Source: Imbricaverruca yamaguchii
Lineage: Eukaryota; Arthropoda; Thecostraca; Neoverrucidae
Assembly: GCA_034440575.1 (NCBI GenBank)
Contig: JAOTOL010001661.1
Span: 3,070,001 to 3,134,000 of the forward strand
Length of the DNA stretch: 64,000 nt
Direction: 5' to 3'
Part shown: one piece after another, positions 20,436 through 32,135 of the stretch
Layout: each line of letters opens with the position of its first letter
How positions within the stretch are numbered: position 1 is the stretch's first letter
Made by a program: the position numbers and the translations under genes
Notes under the pieces: generated by a model
Database searches by the model: none
What the model was told of the DNA's origin: nothing
Seen by the model: the letters and a program-made list of their open reading frames with translations, nothing else

Positions 20436-21280
20436 CCCGTGCCGTCTTTCCTGTCAAATCCTCCCACCCCGTCTCGGGGGGGGGGGGGCGGTTGAAGACC
20501 CCCCTCTAAAATCCAAACTAAGCATCGCACGGAAACGAAAGAGGTCTCATCGGAAAGCGCTCGACGAGTAGGGTCCGGGTCCACCCCCAAAAAGTTTTCC
20601 CCAAAAGTGACGTCACCAGGGGGGCTAGATTTTCACGACTTTTCACGACTTACATTATGTTTTTTACTCTGGGTGTTCATTTTGGGGACATATTAAAAAA
20701 CGAAATTTATTTGGAATGAGAAAAGAACAGCGAAATCGACCAGTGCTATAATTTTTTTGGCCCGCCCCCAAAAATAACATTTTTATTTATCAAAATTTCA
20801 AAATTTTGCGTTTTCAAGTTTTCTTTAATTTTCCTTTTCCAATGTGGAGAGCAGACCGCGAAACGTTGTTGGAAGTCAACTTTCCCTAATAAAAAATGTT
20901 TACTTTAGCTAGAATCCTGTGTTTGAACTGCAATATGACAAATACGCAAAATTTATATGTAGTCAAAAACGAAAAAAATGACAAATTCAACTGGTACGTT
21001 TTGTTGCATCCGTGAAGATAAGCAAACGCTGAAAGTTTCATTAAAATATCTGTATCCGTTAAGACGCGACGACTGGTTGGACGGTTTTGGAGGTGACCTC
21101 ACTTGACCTTGACTAACTCGTTGACCCTAGACGACCTGACCGAAAAATTTTGAATCAACATGTCAAATTGATGTGGGAAACGGTATGCCAAATGTGGGCG
21201 CGCTGCCGCGCGTCGATCGTCCGCTATCCGCGAAAAAATCTGAGGGGGGGGGCGGTTGAAGACCCCCGAGACGGGACGGG
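20436..21280. mobile_element. piggyBac-like MITE, copy 1
   Basis: An 845-base element sits between TTAA (20432-20435) and TTAA (21281-21284). Its ends are inverted: CCCGTGCCGTC on the left and CCCGTCCCGTC on the right, read inwards. TTAA target duplication with CCC-initial ends is the piggyBac pattern. A subterminal motif GGGCGGTTGAAGACCCCC lies near both ends in the same orientation. There is no transposase frame, so it is non-autonomous. The left end includes a long G run near 20476-20488. Confidence 0.88.
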
Positions 21281-21319
21281 TTAATATCAATCCATCCACA
21301 ATAGTTAGAATAGTTAGAT

Positions 21320-21515
21320 AGAGTAGTTAGTTATCTGAAAGGAAACAGATTGATTCAAGATACTCAACATGGGTTTAGGAAAGGGCGATCATGCCTCACA
21401 AATTTCTTGGACTTTTTTAACTTCGCCACAGAACAATTTGATGAGGGAAATCCGGTTGATGTAGCATATTTTGACTTTAGTAAGGCCTTTGACAAGGTAC
21501 CCCATACACGGTTAA
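21320..21515 (+). mobile_element. CR1-like LINE, copy 1, 5' part
   Basis: A reverse transcriptase frame reads LIQDTQHGFRKGRSCLTNF, then VDVAYFDFSKAFDKVPHTR, typical of the CR1 clade, and is cut at TTAA by the MITE that follows. The 5' end is truncated close to the end of MITE copy 1, so the exact start is unsure. Confidence 0.88.
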
Positions 21516-22328
21516 CCCGCGCCGTCATTCCGGTCAAATCCTCACACCCCGTCTCGGGGGGGGCGGTTGAAGACACCCACTCTAAAATCCAAACTAAGCA
21601 TCGCACGAAAACGAAAGAGGTGTCATCGAAAAGCGCTCGACGAGTAGGGTCCGGAACCAGCCGCTAAAAAAAATCCCCAAAAGTGATGTCAACAGGGGGG
21701 CTAGATTTTCACGACTTTTAACGACTTACATTATGCTTTGGCTCTGGGGAGTTCATTTTGGGGGATATATGAAAAAACAAAATGTATTTGGAATGAGAAA
21801 AGGACAGCGAAATCGAACAAGGCTATATTTTTTATGGGCCCCAAAAATACAAATTTGATTTTTTTATTTCATATTTTGCGTTTTCAAGTTTTCCTTAATT
21901 TTCCTTTTCCGATGGGAAGAGCAGACCGAGAAACGTTGTTGGAAGTCAACTTACCCTAATAAAACATGCTTACTTTAGCCAGAATCCCGTATTTGAACTG
22001 CAATTTGGCAAATACGCAAAATGTATATGTAGTCAAAAACGAAAAAAAAATCCACTCGTACGTTTTGTTGCATCCGTAAAGATAAGCAAACGCTGAAAGT
22101 TTCACGAAAATATCTGTATCCGTTAAAGCGTGACGACTGGTTGAACGTTTTTTGGAGGTGACCTCACTTGACCTTGACTAACTCATTGACCCTAGATGAC
22201 TTGACCTAATAATTTTGAATCAGCATGTCAAATTGATGTAGGAAAAGGTATGCCAAATTTGGGCGTGCTGCCTCGCGCTGTTCGTCCGCTATCCGCGAAA
22301 AACCTGAAGGGGGGCGTGACGGGACGGG
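21516..22328. mobile_element. piggyBac-like MITE, copy 2, inserted in a LINE
   Basis: An 813-base relative of copy 1. The left target is TTAA (21512-21515). The right one has mutated to CTAA (22329-22332). Ends read CCCGCGCCGTC and CCCGTCCCGTC. The subterminal GGTTGAAGAC motif is present on the left but shortened on the right. The host LINE reading frame resumes directly afterwards. Confidence 0.93.
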
Positions 22329-23482
22329 CTAATGATACAGCTTCAGGCTCATGGTATTGTAGGTAGCATCCTAAAATGGATAGAGTCGTGGCTTTCAGAT
22401 AGACAACAAAGAGTGATGCTAAATGGTACAAAGTCATCATGGCAAAACGTTCTTGGTGGAGTCCCCCAGGGTCAGTACTGGGGCCACTACTGTTCATTAC
22501 ATTTGTAAATAACATTGAAAGTGGCCTAGGCAGTAGGGTTTTGAAACTTGCGGATGATTTGAAAGTCTTTAGGGCAATAACAGGTCAAAATGAGCATATC
22601 TTGTTGCAAAAAGACTTAGACGAACTTGTGAAGTGGTCCAAAGAATGGCAACTAAAATTTAATATCGATAAGTGCAAAATCATGCATATAGGTAAACAGC
22701 ATATGAAGGCTCCACACTTGATGGGTGGCCAAGTACTATCAGTGAATCAACAGGAGAAGGATTTAAGTATTATTCTAAACACAAAATTGGTGGCATCAGA
22801 ACAGACCAAGGAAGCCAGGAAGAAGGCACTGAGAATGCTTGGGGCAATAAATAGGAATGTATCATACAGAAGTGAGGAAGTCATCAGGAAGCTTTACTGC
22901 GCATATGACAGGCCACATTTGGAATACTGCATCCAAGCTTGGTCTCCTAGCTATGAAAAAGAGTGTTGGCTTTTAGAGAGTACAAACGAGGGCTAAAGAA
23001 ATGGCTAATGGCATAAGCAGCCTGGCATATGAGGAAAGATTGAAGAAGTTAAATATGTTTTCACTTAGAAATAGAAGGCTGAGAGGAGATCTCATCCTGG
23101 TCTCTAAATTTGAACATGGCTTGGAGAGGGGATATCTTGGGGAAAGGTTTTAATTTAACAGAAATGATGCCATTAGAGGTCATCAATTCAAGGTTAAAGT
23201 TAACCACAGCAGAACAAGGGTAAGACAGTATTTCTTCACCAACAGGGTAGTAGAACACTGGAACCAGCTGTCAGAAACCATTGTAAGTAGCAGCACATTG
23301 AACGTCTCTAAAAACAGCATAGACAATCATTATAAGAAGAGAGGGCTTACTTTTCAATATTACCGTGAGGGCTGATCGACGAATTTGGTGGGCAACTGGT
23401 TGAGTGTACAGAGTGCAACCAAGAAGGGCCCTTGTGGCTCATAGTTGCACTAATCTTTTATGTCTTTATGTCTTTATGTCTA
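22329..23482 (+). mobile_element. CR1-like LINE, copy 1, 3' part
   Basis: The frame continues with QLQAHGIVGSILKWIESWL, GGVPQGSVLGPLLFI, the catalytic box LADD (the usual form is FADD) and RPHLEYCIQAWSPSYEK. It breaks near 22980, and the C-terminal region continues in other frames. The 3' end is a short UTR with AACCAAGAAGGGCCCTTGTG and then an (ATGTCTTT)n tail at about 23452-23482. The element is dead. Confidence 0.92.
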
Positions 23483-24335
23483 AATAGGGAGCCCAGCATT
23501 ATATTATCTAACTCGACAAGGCCGCAAGGGCACATGAGCCATTCGTGACGGCGATGTCCTGCTGAGCTAAGGGTAAGAAACAATTCATCTTTGTGTTTTA
23601 TAAAAACCATATAGTCACTGGGTTCCTGAAGCCCGGTGATCTGAATATCACTAGAGGATGGCTCTGAAGCCGAATCAAGCAAACAGGTTTAAAAATAAGC
23701 GCTTAGTGGGCACCACGTAGAGGGAACACAACCTGACGCCACACCCAGCCAGACTGAAGTCAAATCACAAATAGCCGTCGGATGTCGATGGAAGTCGATG
23801 ATCGCTTCTTTTTGGGGTCTTGAACCAGAATATCGCGAGGCATTACTCCATTTTTACAAAAGAGAGCAACACTTTGTTGCGCCATTAATGCGGTGTTTCT
23901 TCTCTATTTGGGAGTTCCGACAACATGATTTTGTTTTCATTGATTCTAGGATATGTAAGAAGAGTTTTAGTTCCTTGGTGCAATTCAAGAACCTTTTTGG
24001 ATGACCATTGGTGGCATTTAGTAAGCCATTCCATTTACTATTATTTCAAAAAGCCACATATAGTTCGAATATAACTATTCTAGGTGGAGTTCCTAGAGCA
24101 AGGGGTAGGAGAAGGCCACAAGATAATAATCTTTTATCTACGTGTAAATTGATGATGCAAAATTAGGTTACAAAGTTAGATTTTCAGATTTGGATTTCGC
24201 ACACCTATGTCCAGGTAAGCACCGGAGTGCAACGTATTGAGTCTAAAATAACTAAGAGAGAACAACAGCGTAGCGGAATATAAGCAGTATACCAGCATAG
24301 CAGCATAGCAGTAAGTACCACCCGAGGAAATGTGA
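23483..24335. other. No recognised feature
   Basis: Immediately after the LINE tail, a 75-codon minus-strand frame runs back to the tail itself. It might be a fragment of another element whose 3' end meets this tail, but I cannot support that. Nothing else is seen. Confidence 0.4.
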
Positions 24336-24339
24336 CCAG

Positions 24340-24647
24340 CCGAAGCGTTCCATGCTGCACTACAATTCAGCTTCCAGGAGCTACGGGACAGCATCCCTCA
24401 TCACTCATCTGCGGTCTTATCAACCGTGCCGTGGATGTCACCACTCGGGGAGGACCTGCTGAAATATTACCTCAGAGGCGCCTCTGCCCCACTGGGCAGC
24501 AGCGCCTCCGAGTACCGCTGCCATGTGTGCAGCGGCTGCCGCCCGCCTCCGCCACCGGGGCCGACTTCACCAAGTGTTTGGCTGTCATGCCATGACAGTG
24601 ATCGTTCCGCACGTTCCGCATTCACGGCCAATGACCAAAGCCAATGA
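24340..24647 (+). CDS. Candidate exon, GC-rich, unrecognised
   Basis: An open frame follows an in-frame stop at 24333 and a possible acceptor GACCAG|CC, and runs to TGA at 24645. It reads EAFHAALQFSFQELRDSIP, then GEDLLKYYLRGAS, then YRCHVCSGC and a proline run. Third positions are GC-rich like the AK3 exons, and the short cysteine cluster is notable. I do not recognise the family. The C-terminal part beyond about 24590 looks like low-complexity DNA (AATGACC repeats follow), so a donor may lie inside. Confidence 0.25.
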
Positions 24648-25858
24648 CTAATGACCAATGACCAATGCCTAATGCACTGGACGGCGTGGCAAAGGTGACA
24701 GTGTGGCGCAGGTGAGCGCGGTAGTGCCTGAAGCGCGAGCGACATGCTGAGTTCGGTCTGTGCCCACTTTGCAGTGCATCTTATGCACAGCACGGCTATA
24801 ATTTCGACCTGCACATTTGCGAAACTTCTTGTCCGTCACCAGCTCACCTCGATTCTGTTCAGTCACAGGCAAAGTTATTCACGAGCTGATCTTTTTCTCT
24901 AAATTTACGCGGACAGGGGAGAAGAGGTTTATCCCATTCTCTACATATATAATAATGCTAAATTAGCTCTAAATGTCACCGGGCAGAGGGAGAAGTCGGG
25001 TGCGATAATGAACATTCGAGTTGCGTTACGCGATGTTGTGCTTCGGCTGTTGACGATGGAAATTGATGGAATTATAATTGCACTGTTTGCCTGACATCCA
25101 GGCACGATATTACATAGACGTTAATATACAGCCACAGGAAGTTACAATTTTCTGAACAACTTCATGACGTGCCTATGCTGATAGTCATCTGACAGGAACT
25201 TGAAGAATGGATAAGCGAAAGACTATCCCGGGTAACACGGTGAGAATGATTTGGCAACAATGCCTAGTTAATTGCACAACTCATGCGATGCCAATTGAAC
25301 GAAAAAAATAACATTTGTTTGTCGGCTTTCCATACACCGAATATTTCTCCCTGTCGCCATGGCGATAAATCACATGGCATCAAAGAAAGGTAGCCCAGCG
25401 TTGACATAGCTTCCTCAATATGGTGAATTGCATGCAATGTTCAGCAGTGCTCCTGTGATTCAAATCCCGGTGTAGGCCCATATAAAGCAGCACCGACTAA
25501 AATATCATCGAAATATATCGACCGCATCCACTGGATTGTCGGCATCGACTTGCATCGACCGCATCGACTGGACAGTCGGAATGGACTTGCAGCTGGCTGA
25601 TGCACGTCGACACACTAATTCAAATCGGCCAAGTGTCCACAATGCAAAAAGGAGTAAAAAGGACCTGCTGTCTAACGCGATTGCAATGGCGATGTTACGT
25701 CATCGACGATCATAAGTCACTCATTTTGGTGACATATGCCGCTTATGCTAGGTGGGTTCTGCACAAAAAAAAACATCAAAGGGACTACGGATGACATAGC
25801 AGCTTTTTAAGAATGATACAGAAAAAGGTAATAATAATCAGCGTAAGGTTTTGCCGTG
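24648..25858. other. No recognised feature
   Basis: AATGACC-type short repeats lie at about 24628-24672 and GACTGGA/ATCGACC repeats near 25500-25590. Otherwise nothing is recognised. Confidence 0.5.
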
Positions 25859-26041
25859 TCAGTAGCCATGGCCTTTGGATATTTCGAGACTTTTCATAGC
25901 ACGATTGGCCTTTGCGTCATTCAGTAACTTTCTGTTGTCGGAGGTCTTCCTCAGCAGACGCTGGTGTTCGTCAACACGTGCGCCCTTGAGCGTGTTCACC
26001 AGCCGCTTGGCACCAATGGTGTCACATTCAGTAGCGGACAT
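25859..26041 (-). CDS. Candidate short ORF or terminal exon, 60 aa
   Basis: An ATG-to-TGA frame of 60 codons encodes a charged, helix-prone peptide with segments KRLVNTLKGARVDEHQRLL and RKTSDNRKLLNDAKANRAM, ending in ISKGHGY. Codon use looks natural, not repetitive, and the frame is not part of a satellite. It could be the last exon of a longer gene. I do not recognise a family. Confidence 0.35.
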   Translation of the reverse strand: MSATECDTIGAKRLVNTLKGARVDEHQRLLRKTSDNRKLLNDAKANRAMKSLEISKGHGY

Positions 26042-27354
26042 GTGTGTACATACATGCTACGTTCCTCCCACGTATTGCGCCGGTTAATGCTGACGCTAAG
26101 AGAACACATTTATTATATAGCCAGCATAGACAGTCATCATCCTGCAGTTACAACAGCAAGACAGTGGAATGCATGGAATTTGCTTAAAAGAGTCCCAATG
26201 GAAACTGGCAAGCGCGCTACCAGTACTTAACCTGCCATAACATTACTTGTCCATCCGAGATCGCGGCGACGCGCTTGGCCATTTCTTCATTTCCTTCACA
26301 ACGAAATGTTTCTGGCGACGGGGTGCGTGCGCGCCGGGGTTGTGCCTGCGCGGTCTGCCTGGCGGCACAGCCTACCCGCCGACCGGTAGCCGGTGGCCAC
26401 GTGACCGGAGCGTGGTCCACCGCCGCTCGGTGACCAGGCCCGACCCTGGCACATTATCGGCTGCCGCCCGGTGGGCACCAGGCCTATCACTAATTAGCGA
26501 TTGGTTGCTACGCTCCCGTGTATGAGATTTCGTATGTTTGACCCTGAGAGGGGTATCTCTTTGTTTGGAGGCTTCGCCAGCAGTGCAGATCCGCACGAAA
26601 TGCTCGTCAGTGTGCCGGCCGAGCGACGACACACTGACCTATGACCTTTCAGGACAAAATCAGCCTAAGCCCTTCTCGGCCCGGTCCGAAGTTCGTGGCG
26701 TAGCTTTTCCGTTGGACATTCTCAGCTGCCCATGCGTCGGGGGAAATTGGTTGCGTGAATGAGAACAAATTGTCACCAACGCCAGCTGCTACATCACCGA
26801 AAATAGACGTCCGAGAACAGCCCTCACCCGATGTCGAGATGCGTTCCGCCGTCCTTGCTCGGGTTTCATTCTGAGTTAAGGAATTGCGGCGTGAAGCGAC
26901 CTAGACCTACGCGGTAACCTACACGACGCATATCGTGACCTACTCTAACTCTGCCCGCAGTCGTACTTAGTATACTTGGACCCTCCCAGTAATGTTTAGA
27001 GCTCGGCCTCCGGCGTGCCGCTGCGTCTGAGCGTGCCCCTTGGCCCCCCATTGTGCTTCCAAGGAACAGAACGCGTTGTGAGAGGGCCTAATGTCGCCGT
27101 TACAGAACCCGGCCGGAACAGAGCTGACAGATGACCGCCACAAAGCATGTCAAATTGGCCGCTCCGAAAGTAATGAAAACGATACTTGGCCAACGCGAAC
27201 AGTTTGGGCACCATGAAATTAAAAGCACAACTTCGCTGGGATTTTCTGTCCTATAAATGGCATCCCCGTCATATCCGAACAGTTAAGGAGCCTAAGAGAC
27301 GGCACACATTTGGGAGCCGAGAGTTGTGTTGATATTGAAGATTCGGAGCGTGTC
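26042..27354. other. No confident gene
   Basis: A GC-rich patch at about 26270-26510 has open frames on both strands. One minus-strand reading after a CAG near 26310 gives KHFVVKEMKKWPSASP then a stop, which is too short to judge. The rest shows nothing. Confidence 0.4.
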
Positions 27355-27956
27355 GTCTCGGTTGCCACCACCCACGTCTCGGTTACCACCACCCACGTCT
27401 CGGTTATCGCCACCCACGTCTCGGTTACCACCACCCACGTCTCGGTTATCATCACTCACGTCTCGGTTACCACCACCCACGTCTCGGTTATCACCACCCA
27501 CGTCTCGGTGTGTCACCACCCACGTCTCGGTTATCGCCACCCACGTCTTGGTTACCACCACCCACGTCTCGGTTATCATCACTCACGTCTCGGTGTGCGG
27601 CCACCCACGTCTCGGTGTACCACCACCCACGTCTCGGTTATCACCACCCACGTATCAGTGTACCACCACCCACGTCTCGGTTACCACCACCCACGTCTCG
27701 GTGTGCCACCACCCACGTCTCGGTTACCACCACCCACGTCTCGGTTATCATCACTCACGTCTCGGTGTGCGGCCACCCACGTCTCGGTGTACCACCACCC
27801 ACGTCACGGTTACCACCACCCACGTCTCGGTGTACCACCACCACCCACGTCTCGGTTACCACCACCCACGTCTCGGTTATCACCACCCACGTCTCGGTGT
27901 ACCACCACCCACGTCTCGGTTACCACCACCCACGTCTCGGTGTGCGGCCACCCACA
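27355..27956. repeat. 21-bp CACCCACGTCTCGGTTACCA array
   Basis: About 28 units of 21 or 22 bases with the core CACCCACGTCTCGG. A block of variants (GTTATCATCACTCACG, then GTGTGCGGCCACCC) at about 27550-27632 recurs at about 27722-27804. Three long plus-strand frames here are repeat artefacts. Confidence 0.95.
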
Positions 27957-28011
27957 TTTGCACAATGCTGTCTGAGGGTGCCGTGTGCTACCGACAGCCT
28001 GCTGTGAGGCT

Positions 28012-28965
28012 CAGTGGCGGATCCAGGGGGCACAGGGTCATGGCGGTCCATCCTTGGACACCTTCAGTACCCAAAGGGCGATTGAATGTGGTGTGTTTTA
28101 AATTGACTCAGGACCCTCTTTACTGGCCGGAGCCCTCTCCGTCTGGCCGAGGGCCCTCCCAGCGACCCATCATCCTCCGTCAGTCCAGGGTCCTTTACAT
28201 CGGCTTGAGTCGCTCCCTCGCCAAGTAACTTTCACGTCAGCTCGGGGTCTTTTCCGGTGGTCCGGGATCTTTTCCGGTTACTAGGGCCCTCCCTGTCGGT
28301 TCAGGTGGCCCCTCAATTACTTCGGGACGCCTCTCAGTTGGCTCAGGGACGTTTTTACTGGCCGGGCACTTCGTCAGCCCGGGGGTCTTCCACTAACGCG
28401 GGACTGTCAGTCCAGAGACACTTCACTCAGGCCCGACTGGAGGCCCTCAGCCCGTGGGCATTCTCCATCGACTCAGAGCACATTCAATCAACCCAGAACC
28501 GTCTGCATCACCCCGGGCCCTCTTAATCGGCCCACCAGAGGCTCATCACATTGGCCCAGGGGCTCTTCGCGACATCCCTTGGCCCCCATCAAGCTTCTCA
28601 AGCTCTCAGAAGCCCTCCGGCCCGGTAGGACTACCAGATCTCAAGTGGGGCAGGGGGTATGGGCGCTGCATGGCCGACGCAATCGATGCGCCCCTAAACT
28701 CCAGAACCAACAAGTGAGGCAGGGACACCATCAGCTCTGAAGAAGCGCATTATTTCCCACTGGCCTTTCGAGCTACCGAACCATTTTTGTTCGCGTTCAA
28801 AAGTCTAAAGTGGTCATCGCGCGATGGTCGTATAAGGGACTTTTAAAGTTTAAAAATTCACCCCTCACCCTTCGGTCCACAAAAAAAAATTTCATGTTAA
28901 GGGCACTGAAGTCCAAGAAACACCAGCATTCTGGTTACCCGGGCCAACTTCTGGATCTGCCCCTG
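28012..28965. mobile_element. hAT-like non-autonomous element, 954 bp
   Basis: The left end is CAGTGGCGGATCCAG and the right end, read inwards, is CAGGGGCAGATCCAG (13 of 15 match). An exact 8-base duplication GTGAGGCT flanks it at 28004-28011 and 28966-28973. Eight-base target duplications and CAG-initial ends fit the hAT superfamily. No transposase frame is present. Much of the inside is a degenerate GC-rich array. Confidence 0.88.
28100..28640. repeat. Degenerate GGGCCCT array inside the hAT-like element, locus 3
   Basis: Loose units of about 25 to 35 bases carry GGGCCCTC, GGTCCTTT or GGCCCTCAG cores with CCGTCGG, CGTCAGTCC or CGTCAGCCC spacers, like the array at 17760-18480. Confidence 0.65.
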
Positions 28966-28973
28966 GTGAGGCT

Positions 28974-29149
28974 GGGAGGTAGCTGCCGTCGACTACCAAC
29001 GTCTGTGACACTATGGAGGGCCCGATTCTATGCATGGACGCAATTGGAGGTAAGGAGGTATATCTCTGGTGATAACCTTGGAAGCGGCTCGATCTGCTTA
29101 ATAGATAGTACTCGACATGTTGCTTACAATTCCGTTTAAGACTGCTAAG
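28974..29149. other. Spacer between the hAT-like element and the SINE
   Basis: Short unique sequence carrying the left SINE target duplication ACTGCTAAG at 29141-29149. Confidence 0.5.
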
Positions 29150-29296
29150 GCGTCGGCGGGGATGGCCGAGTGGTTAAGGGTCGGGCTAGGGACAAGGCCT
29201 TTTTCCCAGCGGCCCACCGGCGAAACAGTGTGGGCGGCGCCTTAGGTGATGTGCATAAAGTGTCGTGAACCAACCAATAAACAAACAAATGAACAA
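29150..29296 (+). mobile_element. tRNA-Ser-derived SINE, copy A (internal deletion)
   Basis: The head GGGGATGGCCGAGTGGTTAAG matches the 5' half and A box of serine tRNA genes. A central CCCACCGGCGAAACAGTGTG and a tail ending in AATAAACAAACAAA follow. It is flanked by the 9-base duplication ACTGCTAAG (29141-29149 and 29297-29305). Compared with copy B it lacks about 45 bases including the B box, so it is probably transcriptionally dead. Confidence 0.88.
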
Positions 29297-29305
29297 ACTG
29301 CTAAG

Positions 29306-30374
29306 CTGTCCGGTTTCCGGTTAAGAGTGGGCGGCAGATTCTGGTCTCCACAGGTCCTGCTGAGGATGTCGGAGTGGGCGGCAGTCTCATTTCGATAGGA
29401 GTCGCGGTCTGAACCAGACGCTCTCAAGGAAAAGCGTCATGCCGACGAGAAAATGCTGGCTGATGTTGAGAAAATGTATGTCACGACCGGTTATCGATTG
29501 GTCAAGCTACCTGAGCCACGTGATCTGTGTGTGACCTACAGTCGCCTCGTTCTCTATGAACGTCTACCGCCATGGAAGATGGAATTACACCGGCCATAGC
29601 TAATGCTCATCCAACGGATCCTGCTCTAATATAAAGCATATACAGGGGTGCTGGACGATCAAATAAGTACAAGTGCGAAGCGCGCACAGCACAGTCCACG
29701 CCCTTGGATATCAGCCATCGGCGTATGTTTTCAGAGTTTATGCAGCCATACGCCTTTATGCATGTATACAAGGCTAAGTAATTTTGGATGAGATCCATTC
29801 ACTGCTTCCCCTTAAATAATATGGTTAATTACATCATAACCAGCAACATAGGGTGGCCATTTAAAAAGTGCAACAAAGGGTAGAATGGATGGTGAACGGG
29901 ATGTCAAATATTTCAAGGTGTTGTGTTCTTTGGTTTTTAGTTCCTGCGGGAGGATAGGAGTCGCCAAGCGCATCTCTCCCGGTCAGTGTCGGGCTACCAC
30001 ACGGCTACCAAAGCCCGAGGACAAGTCTCCCACGGTGCAGTGTACAGTATTCATCTGGTGTAACTATGTACGCAATTCACACTTCACATTGCAAGCGCTA
30101 TGCCTTTCACACTGAGATTTTCGCATGGTGAACACGATAAAGTCCACGCGGAATGTGAGAAGTGAGAGTTGTAGAACCAGTCATTCATCACCGTCCGCCG
30201 ATTGTGGGCTCGGACCTCGGCAGAGGCATAAGTTTTTTTTTGTAAAGCCGCATCAAACTGACATAGCCCCGGACTGGTTACACCGAATTTGTCTGGTGCA
30301 CCACCAGACACTTTGGATGTGCACCCAGCATTTTAACCCACACCGCAAGTTCAGAGGGAAACCCAATCCATAAT
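29306..30374. other. No recognised feature
   Basis: Mixed sequence without a gene or element I can name. Confidence 0.5.
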
Positions 30375-30473
30375 ATATACATATATATATATATAGGTAT
30401 ATATGTTTGTGTATATATAAATATATATGCATATGTATATATATGCACATATATATGTACATAAAAATGCGCG

Positions 30474-30517
<44 letters not shown>

Positions 30518-30597
30518 TGTATATATTTGTTATATATATATATACATATATACATAATATATACATGCATATATATATATGCATGTATATATTTGCT
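30375..30597. repeat. TA-rich microsatellite region
   Basis: Interrupted (TA)n with GCATGTATATATTTG repeats. It is strongly self-complementary and open frames rich in Ile and Tyr on both strands come from it. Confidence 0.95.
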
Positions 30598-32081
30598 CAT
30601 TGCTTCCCCCTTCCCCACCCCCCCACTATGGCGGCTGCCTTTTGTGCTTTTGAGGCTAGTACAATTCGTGCATCACTTACACTGCCCATGGATCATACAC
30701 GCCAATAAGTTCGTGTTCTACTTGCTTTCAACGAACGAACGTACCGATTACAGCCCTCCGTTTCCATTATTTTATTGTTTGTCGATAACGGCAAGCTTGC
30801 TCACATGGGCCGGGCATTGGTCAAAGCATGGGCTCAGTTGTCAATTCGCACCTCTTGTGTTGTGTTCGTGTTCGAAAATATCCCGATGAATCGAAACGAT
30901 AAATTTGCGCTTGTTCACATCCCGCTTTCTTGGTATGTCTCAGCTCAGAATATCGATGTTCACCGATAAAAAGTCGTGCTTCCCTGGTTAGTTCGCCAAT
31001 AATGATTAAATTCGACAGTGATGCGCGGCTACACCACATCGTTTGCGGAAGTCGCGAGTGCTCAACACCGAACAGTCCGTGCCGCGGCCAAAATGGCACT
31101 GACTAGCGCCTGCTTGTGCTCGCGTCACTGGCCGTCTCGTGTTGTTCCTCCATTCCGACCACGTCAGGAAGTGGGCTGTTGGTTTTGTTGGTTAATCTGT
31201 CTAAGGGAATGGTCTTCTCGATATCATAACGTTCAAGGACATACTTAGAAAATAAGTGAATGACGGCATTCGGAAAAAAGCAGAGAACTTATAATCGCAT
31301 ATAGATGTACTCGCTATAGCTTCGAACAATGTGTACGTTCTCTATCACCGCCCTTCCCATACATGGCAGACTGTGCACCTGCTACAGAAGCTTTAAGTAA
31401 CGTTCAGTTGTTCTGCGTCCAACCTGTCTTCATGATACTCCCCAATGATGCAGTTGCAATTGCGGCACAAATGATAAAGTTGGTGAAACAAGGTGAAAGT
31501 ACCATAGCAAGAACTAAAACAAAATCTTGCCAAACTGCTTTCAAACTAGTGCATTTTTTGACGTGATGGAACCACGAAACTAACCAAATTTTATCGAGGG
31601 CCACAGGCGTGATTATCGCAATTAAAAGGGCGAATGATCTTCGTTTTTCTGTCCCGGAACTATGGCTGAAATGGTCTGTACGCGGGTCGCTGCCACCCTG
31701 AAGGTCGTGTCTGATGGATCCGGGACTTTGCAACTTTACAAGCCAAACCCTTACAAGGGTGATTTCAAATTATCTTGAGACCATACGAAATGCTCTCATG
31801 ACATGAGGAATATATTTTTAAGACCGTTTCACTGGAATAAGCTTGATTATTTATGAAGATTGGGATGTTCGTGCCATTAAGCGTACGTTTTGAGAGGGTG
31901 CGGTAATTTAATCCGAAAACAGGCTTTTATTACATGGTGCATCAAATGTTTACCTTAAACGTTAATCCACAATCATGCCAGGCAAATATTTGTAGTGAAC
32001 ACCAGAGTGTTGTAAGCATACAATGTCGCTTTGGCACATGGCAGTATTGATCCGACGTTAAGTAAGTCCAACTTACCTCAC
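30598..32081. other. No recognised feature
   Basis: Several frames of 60 to 110 codons occur on both strands but none resembles a family I know. I see no repeat. Confidence 0.45.
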
Positions 32082-32135
32082 CTTCGTAGCCGCCTCGTCG
32101 TCCTGCAGCCACCAGTTGGTGTTCAGCTTGCACTC
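32082..32135 (-). CDS. Candidate small exon, 18 codons
   Basis: Between a possible acceptor CGTCTAG and a strong donor pair (GTGAG, or GTAAGT five bases on) lies an 18-codon phase-0 segment, ECKLNTNWWLQDDEAATK. The upstream frame on the minus strand is GC-rich. No family is recognised; a chance pair of splice-like sites is possible. Confidence 0.22.

Noticed and set aside
25380..25490. A tRNA gene suggested by GATTCAAATCCCGG
   Set aside because: I could not find a matching acceptor stem or A box at the right distance.
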